NCBI RefSeq assembly: GCF_005771675.1
Contig: NZ_VAJM01000006.1
Location: 186,001-250,000 of the forward strand
Direction of reading: 5' to 3'
Length of the DNA: 64,000 nt
Origin: Hymenobacter jeollabukensis
GTDB lineage: Bacteria > Bacteroidota > Bacteroidia > Cytophagales > Hymenobacteraceae
Shown: positions 33,787-44,539 of the stretch, piece after piece
Numbering within the stretch: the first letter of the stretch is position 1
Layout: each line of letters starts with the position of its first letter
The notes under the pieces: model-generated
Databases searched by the model: none
Told to the model about the DNA's origin: nothing
What the model saw: the letters and a program-made list of their open reading frames with translations, nothing else
Translations under genes and position numbers: made by a program

Positions 33787-35328
33787 ATGAACCGCGCCTC
33801 GCTGTTGCACATCCTGGACCACGCCAGCGGTATTTCGGAGGCCGAAGTGCGGGAGTTGGAGCAACTGGCCGCGGCCTTTCCTTACTGCCAGACGGCCCAC
33901 CTGCTGCTGGCCAAAGCCGCCCACGACCGCGGCAGCATGCTGGCCGGCCAGCGCCTGCGCCGCGCCGCCACCTACGCCGCCGACCGGGAGTTGTTGCGCG
34001 CCCTGATCGAGCAGCCAGCCGCTGACCGCCTGGCCGTGAGTGCGGAAGCCGTAGCGGCACCGTATTCGCCCGCTGCGCCAGTTGCAGAGACCGTAGCCGT
34101 TCGTGCTGCTGATCAGGCTTCTAGCACTGATTCGTTGGTCGCGGCCGAGGAACCAGAGGTCAGCGAAGTCACTGCCCCCGCTGCCGATCAGACCGCTACG
34201 GCCGCAACGGCCGCCCCGCCTGACGCGCTGGTTGCTGCCCCCGATGCCGGGTCCGCTAGGGTTCCGGCGCCGGATTCAGCACACTCTGCGGCTGAAACCT
34301 CAGCAGTGGGGGCTGATTCGGCGGCGGAAGAGCAGTTAGCAGATGAAGCTGCTATTGCTGCTTCGGCCGAAGCGAGCAGCGACATACCAGTCGCAACCAC
34401 GGAAGAGGAGGTCTTCGATGCCGAGGCAGCAGCTGCAGCCGGTGCCAGCAAGACAGCAGAAGAACTAGCTGACATTGAGCCGATTGACGTTGAACCGACT
34501 GATGTAGCGCCAGCTGACACGCCGGTGAAACCCACTGCCGATAGCCCGGGCACCGAGCTGACAGCCGCTGAGGCGGAACCGGTATCCACGGACACTGCGC
34601 CCGAAGTCATAACGACGGCAGAACCAGAAGTGGCTCCGGCCGCCCCGGAAACGGACCTGACCATGCCCGGGGCAGCGGCCGAAGCTGTGCCCGCGCCTCT
34701 GGTGGCCCAGCTTGCCGCCGCCGATGAGCTGCCCCTGGCCGCGCCGCCCATCCGGCCGCCGGTGGAAGCGGGCAGCTCCCGCTTCGAATTCGGCCTGGGC
34801 GACGCGCCCGAGCCCGACCCGGCTTACCTGCTGCCGGAAATACCCGAGGCCCCCGCACCCGGCACCATCCCGCCCTACCGCGCCGACGAACTGCTGGCCT
34901 ACGCCCTGAGCAGCGGCAGCCGCTTCGGCGCCGCCCTCACCCTGCGCGTCGCCGAGCTGACCCAGGACCTGCCCACCGCCGCCACGTGGCACCCCGACGC
35001 GGCCCTGCAGGCTCACGCCGCCGCTCACCGCCCCGCGCCGCCCGCCCTGCCCTCGTCGCTGGCGCTGATTGACAAGTTCTTGCGCAGCCAGCCGCGCATC
35101 AAAACCGCCCAGCGCCCCGCCCCGACCGATTCGCCGCAGGCCGATTTGTCGGTGCGCAGCACCAGCGCGGCACCCAGCCTGGCGTCCGAGAGCCTGGCCA
35201 AAATCATGGTCCGGCAGGGCAAAATCGGGCGGGCCATTGAAATTTACGAGCAGCTGATGCAGCGGCAGCCGGAAAAAAAGGCGTATTTTGCCGCTCAAAT
35301 TGACTTACTGAACCAACAACCGGAGTAG
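33787..35328 (+). CDS. Acidic Ala/Glu-rich protein with conserved ends
   Basis: A 513-residue protein. The N-terminal ~75 residues (LLHILDHASGISEAEVRELE, AAFPYCQTAHLLLAKAAHD) and the C-terminal ~50 residues (LAKIMVRQGKIGRAIEIYEQ) are conserved-looking helical, TPR-like segments. Between them, about residues 80-320 are low complexity, rich in Ala, Glu, Asp, Pro and Thr, and use less GC-rich codons than the ends. It probably acts as a cytoplasmic scaffold with a disordered acidic linker. It is followed without a gap by secG. Function unknown. Confidence 0.7.
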   Translation: MNRASLLHILDHASGISEAEVRELEQLAAAFPYCQTAHLLLAKAAHDRGSMLAGQRLRRAATYAADRELLRALIEQPAADRLAVSAEAVAAPYSPAAPVAETVAVRAADQASSTDSLVAAEEPEVSEVTAPAADQTATAATAAPPDALVAAPDAGSARVPAPDSAHSAAETSAVGADSAAEEQLADEAAIAASAEASSDIPVATTEEEVFDAEAAAAAGASKTAEELADIEPIDVEPTDVAPADTPVKPTADSPGTELTAAEAEPVSTDTAPEVITTAEPEVAPAAPETDLTMPGAAAEAVPAPLVAQLAAADELPLAAPPIRPPVEAGSSRFEFGLGDAPEPDPAYLLPEIPEAPAPGTIPPYRADELLAYALSSGSRFGAALTLRVAELTQDLPTAATWHPDAALQAHAAAHRPAPPALPSSLALIDKFLRSQPRIKTAQRPAPTDSPQADLSVRSTSAAPSLASESLAKIMVRQGKIGRAIEIYEQLMQRQPEKKAYFAAQIDLLNQQPE

Positions 35329-35733
35329 ATGTACACCGCTATTATTGTCATTGCCCTCTTCGTCTGCTTGCTGCTGGCCCTCGTAGTGCTGGCCCAAAAC
35401 TCGAAGGGCGGCGGCCTGGCCGGTGGCTTTTCGGCCGGCGGCACGGCCCAGCTCATGGGCGTAAAGCGCACCGGCGACCTGCTGGAGCGCCTGACCTGGG
35501 GCTTCGCCATTGCCCTGATGGTACTGGCGCTTGGCTCGCACGTGGTGCTGAGCACCTCGGGCAACGGCCCGGTACGCAGCGTGAACCAGCAAAAAGCCAT
35601 GGAGGCCCGCCTGCCCGCAGCGGCGCCTGTAACGGCCCCCGGCGCCGCTGCTCCGGCGCAGCCTGGCGCTACGGCTCCCGCCGCCGCCCCGGCTGCGCAG
35701 CCCGCAGCTCCCGCAACTGCTCCGGCTCAGTAA
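35329..35733 (+). CDS. secG: Preprotein translocase subunit SecG
   Basis: A 134-residue protein with two membrane helices (YTAIIVIALFVCLLLALVVL and LTWGFAIALMVLALGSHVVL) flanking the SecG signature LAQNSKGGGLAGGFSAGGTAQLMG. It supports SecYEG-mediated export. The last 45 residues are an Ala/Pro extension, usual in Bacteroidota. Its ATG directly abuts the stop of the acidic protein gene. A strong terminator follows, separating it from groES. Confidence 0.93.
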   Translation: MYTAIIVIALFVCLLLALVVLAQNSKGGGLAGGFSAGGTAQLMGVKRTGDLLERLTWGFAIALMVLALGSHVVLSTSGNGPVRSVNQQKAMEARLPAAAPVTAPGAAAPAQPGATAPAAAPAAQPAAPATAPAQ

Positions 35734-35753
35734 CCAACTCAGCCCCGTTTCAG

Positions 35754-35797
35754 ACCGGCGGCTTTTCGCAGCAGCGAAAAGCCGCCGGTTCTTTTTT
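35754..35797 (+). terminator. Strong terminator after secG
   Basis: ACCGGCGGCTTTTCGC (35754-35769) pairs perfectly with GCGAAAAGCCGCCGGT (35774-35789) around a 4-base loop, followed by TCTTTTTTT. It isolates groES-groEL from the upstream genes. Confidence 0.9.
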
Positions 35798-35850
35798 TGC
35801 GGCGCGGCGGCGGCAGTTTGCCTATACTTGCGCCGCTCCGGCCGCCGTCC

Positions 35851-35957
35851 TGTCAGGTCGCGTGTCAGGTGCGGCGCCCAACTCCGGCTGAAAGCTCTTC
35901 AGACGGGGGCATTCTGTCAGTTTTGAGCCGATTGGCTACGGCTGGCACAAGAAATGC
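35851..35957 (+). promoter_or_regulatory. Candidate sigma-54 promoter and upstream TGTCAG sites of groESL
   Basis: TGGCACAAGAAATGC at 35943-35957 has the GG-N10-GC spacing of a -24/-12 sigma-54 promoter (GG 35944-35945, GC 35956-35957), with TGC instead of TTGC at -12. Upstream are TGTCAGGT at 35851-35858 and 35863-35870 and TGTCAG at 35915-35920, possible activator sites. No TANNTTTG box and no CIRCE element is visible in the 35799-36024 gap. Predicted start is near 35969. Confidence 0.45.
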
Positions 35958-36024
35958 CCGGCCGCTGCCGACTCTATAGTCGTCTTTCCCTCCAACTTCA
36001 ACATACCAAACCTAACACCACAGT

Positions 36025-36312
36025 ATGGCAGTTAGCATCAAACCGCTGGCCGACCGCGTTATCATCGCGCCGGCTGCCGCCGAAGAGAAAACCAAGTCGG
36101 GCATCATCATCCCCGACACGGCCAAGGAAAAGCCGCAGCGCGGCGAAGTAGTAGCCGTGGGCTCCGGTAAGACCGAAAACGGGACGCTGGTGAAGCCGCA
36201 GGTATCGGTGGGCGACCAAGTGCTCTACGGCAAGTACGCCGGCACCGAAATTACCGTCGACGGCCAGGACTACCTCATCATGAAGGAGTCGGACATTTTC
36301 GCCATCCTGTAA
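36025..36312 (+). CDS. groES: Co-chaperonin GroES
   Basis: 95 residues, the normal length. It caps the GroEL folding chamber. The N-terminus [19 protein letters not shown] and the mobile loop region [18 protein letters not shown] are typical; the C-terminus [16 protein letters not shown] is canonical. It is 33 bases upstream of groEL in the usual bicistron. The 290-base gap upstream contains the secG terminator and a candidate sigma-54 promoter instead of a standard Bacteroidota promoter. Confidence 0.98.
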   Translation: MAVSIKPLADRVIIAPAAAEEKTKSGIIIPDTAKEKPQRGEVVAVGSGKTENGTLVKPQVSVGDQVLYGKYAGTEITVDGQDYLIMKESDIFAIL

Positions 36313-36336
36313 GCATTTCCCCTCTAATACCCATAG

Positions 36337-37989
<1,653 letters not shown>

Positions 37990-38023
37990 TCAGCCGGCCC
38001 GAGCTGCACTGCTCTGGTTCAAT

Positions 38024-38060
38024 AAAAAGCCCTGCCGGACCTGGTCCGGCGGGGCTTTTT
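38024..38060 (+). terminator. groEL terminator
   Basis: AAAAAGCCCTGCCGGAC and GTCCGGCGGGGCTTTTT pair around CTG. The symmetry lets it serve the converging gene at 38078 as well. Confidence 0.88.
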
Positions 38061-38077
38061 GCGTGTGGTAACCGGCT

Positions 38078-39406
38078 TTAGCTGCCTTGCCACCAGGCCA
38101 GCAGCGCTTCGCCCAGCACCCCACCGAGGCGGCTCATGATGAACCCCGCCGCCATCAGCAGGGCCAGGTACCGGACCGGGGCGCGCCGGGCTGTCAGCGT
38201 AGGCAACAGTACGTTCAGGACGTTGTTGGCCGGATAGAGCAGCACCATGGCGGCCAAGGCCATGGCCCAGCTGTTAGCCGACGAGGCTACGGCGTCGGCA
38301 GCGGGCGTGGTGTTCAGGGCCAGGGCAGCTCCCCAAAGCAGTACCGATAGTCCGAGCACAATTCCGCAGGCGACAACGAGGCGGCCCAGTGGCCCCGGCC
38401 CGCCAGCCGGCTGCCGGCTGACCCACAGCCAAGCGAGCAGCAGCCCCACCAACGGCCCGGCCACCATCAGTCCGATGCTCAGCGACGACCCGACTTGCAC
38501 GCCGTCGTAAGTTAGGCTGGGCATCAGCACCATTAGCACCACCGTCAGCACGTCGGCCAGCATGAGCACGACCAGCAGCCCGAGGCTGCGCAGGCCGACC
38601 CGGAAGCTGCAGTAAATCAAGGCAGCCGAAATCAATGCTGCACTGAGCAGCTGCAATATCCAAACGGGCTCGGCTCGCAACAGCCACCAAGCGCTGCCGG
38701 CTGCCAGGAACAGCAGCCCGATTGATGGGCCCAGCCACAAACGGCCCGGCGACGCGGATTCTTCGGTTTCCGATGCACCCGCCTTGGGCAGCAGCGCCAG
38801 CAACATGACCACTGCGGCAGCACTGGCGGCCGTCATACCCAAGCCCGTGGGGTAGCCAAACCCCGAGGCAAGAGGTATGACCACCGTCGAGGCCATGAAC
38901 GCCCCGGCCATGACGAAAGCCGTTAGCAGCACGAAGCCCGTCAGCTGGTTGCGCGAATCGTCGCGGGCGAATAGCTGCCCAACCGAGGCATACAGGGCGG
39001 GCGCCAATAGGGCATTGCCCAGCACCTGCAGCACCAAGCCCATGCATACCAGCTCCCACCCCAACGCACCACTCAGGCTGGCGCCAACCAGCACCAGTTG
39101 CCCCAGCAGCAGCACCACGCCGCCAGCCAGCCGGGCGCGGGCTAGGCCCCAATACCGGTCGGCAATGAACGCCCCGGCCAGCGGCAGCAGGCACAGCAGC
39201 GCATCGATGGTAGTGAGCAAGGGGCTGACCTGAGTCCGTGGCACCTGCAGCTGCTCCTCCAGAAAGATGGTCAGGACGCTGCGGGTGCCATAGTACGTCA
39301 GGCGCTCCAGGCCGATAATCATGCCCAGCCAAAGCAGGTTCGGGGCGGCCGAGGTACGGGGGCGGGCCTGCGGCCGGGCTGGTAAGGTGACGTATTGGTG
39401 CGTCAT
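38078..39406 (-). CDS. POT/MFS-family transporter, divergent paralogue
   Basis: A 442-residue membrane protein with about 12 helices. It begins LLWLGMIIGLERLTYYGTRSVLTIFL, the POT-family helix 1 pattern (ERxxYYGxR), followed by PLAGAFIADRYWG. It is about 135 residues shorter than the neighbouring POT gene and lacks the FKPNISS-type motif, so its substrate may differ from di/tripeptides. ATG 39406 is the start; the frame stays open upstream across the terminator of the next gene. It converges with groEL. Confidence 0.8.
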   Translation of the reverse strand: MTHQYVTLPARPQARPRTSAAPNLLWLGMIIGLERLTYYGTRSVLTIFLEEQLQVPRTQVSPLLTTIDALLCLLPLAGAFIADRYWGLARARLAGGVVLLLGQLVLVGASLSGALGWELVCMGLVLQVLGNALLAPALYASVGQLFARDDSRNQLTGFVLLTAFVMAGAFMASTVVIPLASGFGYPTGLGMTAASAAAVVMLLALLPKAGASETEESASPGRLWLGPSIGLLFLAAGSAWWLLRAEPVWILQLLSAALISAALIYCSFRVGLRSLGLLVVLMLADVLTVVLMVLMPSLTYDGVQVGSSLSIGLMVAGPLVGLLLAWLWVSRQPAGGPGPLGRLVVACGIVLGLSVLLWGAALALNTTPAADAVASSANSWAMALAAMVLLYPANNVLNVLLPTLTARRAPVRYLALLMAAGFIMSRLGGVLGEALLAWWQGS

Positions 39407-39424
39407 ATGCGCGAATAAGGGCGG

Positions 39425-39456
39425 AAAAAAGCCCGCCGAAATCAATCGACGGGCTT
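39425..39456 (-). terminator. Terminator between the two POT transporter genes
   Basis: On the minus strand AAGCCCG-TCGATTGATTTCGG-CGGGCTT followed by TTTTCC. It lies after the DtpT-like gene stop at 39490, suggesting separate transcripts. Confidence 0.75.
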
Positions 39457-39489
39457 GGTAACAATCAGAATGAGCGGAGTGGCTTGCGC

Positions 39490-41226
39490 TTACGCTACCG
39501 GCGCCACCGGCTCGTCCATCATCTTCGTCAGTCTGCGGTAGATGACGAACAGGATCAACGAAGCGGCGGCCGACAGCACCACGAAAATCATGAAGAAGTC
39601 GTAGAGGCTGTGGATCTGGTAGCCCAGGAACGAGGGCCACTGGTAGGGAATTTCCAGCTCTTTCAGCTTGGTTACCACCTCGGCCGTGGCCTGCTGGGTG
39701 CCGTTGAGGATGGCGGGCAGGTCGATGCCAGCGTCGGCGGCTTTCTTGAACTCGCCGGGGCCAGCCGGGTACAGGCCCGACAGCACGCCGGCCAGCTTGT
39801 TGCCGGCGGCGGTGGCCAGGAACCACACGGCCATCAGCAGCGAAGCGAAGCGGGCCGGGGCCAGCTTATTGACCAGCGCCAGGCCGATGGGCGACAAACA
39901 CAGCTCGCCGAAGGTGTGCAGCAGGTACATGGTAATCAGCCAGAACATGCTCACTTTGGTGTTGGCATCCACGCCCTTCACGCCGAAGGCAATGATGAGG
40001 TAGCCCACGGCCAGCAGCATCAGGCCGATGGACATCTTCAGCGGCGAGGAAGGCTCGTTGCGGCCCAGGCCGCCCCAGAGTACGGCGAAAATCGGGGCGA
40101 AGATGATGATGAACAGCGCGTTGGCCGACTGGAAGAACGAGGCCGGTACGGTGTAGGTGCTGGTCAGCTGGCGGTTGGTTTGCTCGTCGGCGAAGAAGGT
40201 GAGCGAGGCACCGGCCTGCTCGAACGCGCCCCAGAAGAAGATTACGAAGAAGCTCAGGATGAGAATCACGTAGATTTTCTCCCGCTCCCGCGAGGTCAGC
40301 GAGTTGTCGGCCAGCACGGCCATGGGCATCACAATCATGGCCGAGAAGACTAGCGCGCCCACCCAGTCGTAGTTCATCAGCCAGGCAATGGCGGCGTACA
40401 CCACCACGAACACGCCGATGAGCATGGGCAGCTTGCTGGCGAAGCTTTTGGCGGCCGGCTGGGCAATGGTTTCGCTGCGCACCGGCGAATCGGTGTTTAC
40501 CGGCACCTGCGTGGCGTGCTCCACGGTGCGCTCGGGCTTGGCGCCCAGTGGGGCACCCGAGGCGGTTACCACGTACTTCTTTTTGAACAGCTCGAAGGTG
40601 AGCGAGCCGATGAGCATGCCGATGCCAGCGGCGAGGAAGCCCCACTTAAAGTCGGCGGGGTTGCCGGTGTCGCCTAGGGTACCGCAGACCAGCGGCGAGA
40701 AGAACGCGCCGAGGTTGATGCCCATGTAGAAGATGGTGTAGGCCGCGTCGATGCGCTTGTCGCCGGCCGGGTACAGCGTACCCACCATCGAGGAAATATT
40801 CGGTTTGAAGAAGCCGTTGCCGAAAATCAGGCAGCCCAGACCCAGGAAAAACAGCGCCAGCTGTGCGGCGGGCACGCTGGTTTGGCCGGCCTGGTAGAAC
40901 GAAGCACTGAAAAACAGCGCGAACTGGCCCAAGGCCATAACCAGGCCGCCGACGAGGATAGAGCGGCGGTTGCCCCAGTAGCGGTCGGCCACGTAGCCCC
41001 CGAGCAGCGGCGTGAGGTAGACCAGCGAGGTGTAGTTGCCGTAGATAAGCGAGGACGTCTCCTTGTTGAGGAGCAGCGCCTTGATCATGTACAGCGACAA
41101 CAGGGCGCGCATGCCGTAATAGCTGAAACGCTCCCACATTTCGGTGGCGAAGAGCACGTACAGGCCCTTCGGGTGCCCGGAGCTGGTGGGAGTCGGCGGC
41201 GGCGCCTGGGCGGTGGCTACTTGCAT
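39490..41226 (-). CDS. POT family proton-coupled di/tripeptide transporter
   Basis: A 578-residue inner-membrane symporter. POT hallmarks are ATEMWERFSYYGMRALLSLY (helix 1, ExxER-type motif), GGYVADRYWGNRRSI (the PTR2_1 region) and GNGFFKPNISSMVG (FKPNISS). A long cytoplasmic loop is at about 220-270. Ends are hydrophilic. ATG 41226 gives a Pro/Thr-rich N-terminus. A near -7 box TACCTTTT lies at plus 41259-41266. It faces pckA divergently across a 232-base gap that contains a LacI-like palindrome. Confidence 0.93.
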   Translation of the reverse strand: MQVATAQAPPPTPTSSGHPKGLYVLFATEMWERFSYYGMRALLSLYMIKALLLNKETSSLIYGNYTSLVYLTPLLGGYVADRYWGNRRSILVGGLVMALGQFALFFSASFYQAGQTSVPAAQLALFFLGLGCLIFGNGFFKPNISSMVGTLYPAGDKRIDAAYTIFYMGINLGAFFSPLVCGTLGDTGNPADFKWGFLAAGIGMLIGSLTFELFKKKYVVTASGAPLGAKPERTVEHATQVPVNTDSPVRSETIAQPAAKSFASKLPMLIGVFVVVYAAIAWLMNYDWVGALVFSAMIVMPMAVLADNSLTSREREKIYVILILSFFVIFFWGAFEQAGASLTFFADEQTNRQLTSTYTVPASFFQSANALFIIIFAPIFAVLWGGLGRNEPSSPLKMSIGLMLLAVGYLIIAFGVKGVDANTKVSMFWLITMYLLHTFGELCLSPIGLALVNKLAPARFASLLMAVWFLATAAGNKLAGVLSGLYPAGPGEFKKAADAGIDLPAILNGTQQATAEVVTKLKELEIPYQWPSFLGYQIHSLYDFFMIFVVLSAAASLILFVIYRRLTKMMDEPVAPVA

Positions 41227-41368
41227 GAGTGCGGGGTAAGTGGGGTAAGAGTGAGAGAAAAAGGTAGCAAAAAAGCCCGACAGCGGCCGTGGCGGGGCTG
41301 GGGCTTACGGGTAAATCTAAGAAATCTTTCTAATTTCTGGTGTCGTAACTAACCTTACAAGTGTTAGC

Positions 41369-41380
41369 GCAAACGTTTGC
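41369..41380. promoter_or_regulatory. Perfect palindrome GCAAACGTTTGC over pckA promoter
   Basis: A 12-bp palindrome with the AAACGTTT core typical of LacI/PurR-family operators. Its TTG (41377-41379) is the -33 element for the TACTTTTG at 41401, so a bound protein would block the promoter. Confidence 0.5.
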
Positions 41381-41400
41381 AGTCCTAACGGTTTTTCGCC

Positions 41401-41408
41401 TACTTTTG
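41401..41408 (+). promoter_or_regulatory. -7 box TACTTTTG of pckA
   Basis: Exact TANNTTTG match, 21 bases after a TTG that lies within the palindrome. It gives a leader of about 45 bases to ATG 41459. Confidence 0.6.
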
Positions 41409-41458
41409 CCTTACCAATCCCCTGTCCCCACCCATTTCCAATCCCACAGTCCGTGCTT

Positions 41459-43084
<1,626 letters not shown>

Positions 43085-43130
43085 CACTGCCCAACAACAC
43101 CCTACAACCACTCATTCACTCACCAAGGAA

Positions 43131-43163
43131 AACCCCGCTGGCAGCTGCCGGCGGGGCTTTTTG
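43131..43163 (+). terminator. pckA terminator
   Basis: CCCCGCTGGCAG and CTGCCGGCGGGG form a perfect stem (about 43133-43156) followed by CTTTTTG. Confidence 0.85.
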
Positions 43164-43174
43164 TTTGCGAGAAT

Positions 43175-43723
43175 TTACTGCTCGTGGTGGGTTTCGATGG
43201 GGTGGCCCAGTGCCCCCAGTAGCTGCCGTAGCTGGTCGTATACCGATGCATCGGCTTCAATAAGCTGCCCGGATTCGCTCTGCAGGTAATGACACTGCAA
43301 GCAGATGTTCAATACCTCCACGATGTGGCCCGCGGAATCGTGAAACCCCAGGGCGTCGCGGAAAACCGGTCGGCAGCCTGCGGCCCAGTTACTGCTTACC
43401 GGAGTGGTTAGAATGCTGCGTAGCCGTTCGGTGTGCTCATCGGTTCGAGCGAATTGGGTAACGGGGCTGGCGGTAATGTCGAAACTGCCAGCGGCAGTAG
43501 TCAGGGGCACATCCTGCCGCTGGTCAAACTGCGCCAGCTCCTCCATACGCTGTCCTAGCAGACGCTGGCGCATGAAGCGGGCTGTCATCAGCTCTACCTG
43601 AGTGGCTTGTCGAAGCTCCGCGGCGGCCTGTTTCAGCCGCTGCAGCTTGGGGCCGCGGTTGAAGGAATAAGTGACAACGTAATCAAACGGGGGCAGGCGC
43701 TGCCAGTAGTCGTTGCTGGTCAT
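43175..43723 (-). CDS. Hypothetical protein
   Basis: A 182-residue soluble protein I do not recognise. It is helical and Gln/Arg-rich in the N-terminal half (LQRLKQAAAELRQATQVEL) with CLQCHYLQSESG near residue 145; the CxxCH could bind haem c, but there is no signal peptide, so that is unlikely. ATG 43723 gives MTSNDYWQRLPPFDYVVTYS. It converges with pckA across its terminator. The 209-base gap upstream (43724-43932) shows nothing identifiable. Confidence 0.6.
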   Translation of the reverse strand: MTSNDYWQRLPPFDYVVTYSFNRGPKLQRLKQAAAELRQATQVELMTARFMRQRLLGQRMEELAQFDQRQDVPLTTAAGSFDITASPVTQFARTDEHTERLRSILTTPVSSNWAAGCRPVFRDALGFHDSAGHIVEVLNICLQCHYLQSESGQLIEADASVYDQLRQLLGALGHPIETHHEQ

Positions 43724-43932
43724 GATGTCGTGGGGTCGGTCTACTTGCTCAGCGCTTTTCCGTCGGCCGGGCATAAGATACATTCGACGGCCCCCAAACC
43801 AACACACAGGAGTGGAGCCCGCGTCACATGCTTGTGCGATTGTCAGCGACGAATCCAGGGCCCACCTTCGCAGCGGCAGTTGGCTGGCACCCGCGCAGGT
43901 TGCGCGTCCGGCGCAGTCGGCGGCCCCTTCCG

Positions 43933-44460
43933 ATGCTCCTTGCCGCTCCCCGCACGCCCGTTATCGAAGTCACGCGCCGCATCCGCCTGGCCGCGCCCCT
44001 GCCCGCCGTCTTTGCCCTGGCCGCCGACCTGCGCCACGACGCCCGCTGGCGCCGGGAAATTCACCAGACCCGGCTCGACGCGCCCGCGCCCGGCCCCGGC
44101 GTGGTAGCTACCGAAGACGCCTTCCTCTCGCCCCGCTGCCCCCACGCCCTGACGCGCCTGGTCTACGTGGCCTATGAGCCCGACCGCTACGTGCGCTGCA
44201 CCGCCCTGCCCGGCGAGGCGGCCTGGCAGGACGTGGAGCGGCAGTTTCGGGCCCTGGGCCCAAGCCACACCGAGCTGACCTACACGCTGCGCTTCGAGCA
44301 AGCCGTGGTGCGGCGGGGGCTGCCCTTCGCGCCGCCCGTATGGTTTCTGCGCTGGTACACTGGCTGGATGATGACGCGCTACCTGCGCACCCTGCGTCAG
44401 CTGCTCGAAACCGGCACGGCGGCAACGCCTGCCCGCCCGGAGCTGGTAGCCAGCCACTAA
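43933..44460 (+). CDS. SRPBCC-superfamily (polyketide cyclase/START-like) protein
   Basis: A 175-residue protein. VIEVTRRIRLAAPLPAVFAL followed by ADLRHDARWRREI is the typical N-terminal strand-helix of SRPBCC proteins, with later strands and a long C-terminal helix (FLRWYTGWMMTRYLRTLRQL). Such proteins bind hydrophobic ligands or act as cyclases; the ligand is unknown. ATG 43933 is chosen because the upstream extension from 43828 is Arg-rich and unlike the fold. Confidence 0.75.
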   Translation: MLLAAPRTPVIEVTRRIRLAAPLPAVFALAADLRHDARWRREIHQTRLDAPAPGPGVVATEDAFLSPRCPHALTRLVYVAYEPDRYVRCTALPGEAAWQDVERQFRALGPSHTELTYTLRFEQAVVRRGLPFAPPVWFLRWYTGWMMTRYLRTLRQLLETGTAATPARPELVASH

Positions 44461-44539
44461 GGAGTACGCAAGTCTGGTTTGCGCCGGAGCCGGCCTTCCC
44501 TTGGGGGTAGTCACCACGCGCTACCAAGGTGGCCGGCCA

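Noticed and set aside
35941-35965. CIRCE (HrcA) element before groES
   Set aside because: GGCA...TGCC symmetry exists, but the TTAGCACTC-N9-GAGTGCTAA sequence is not present.
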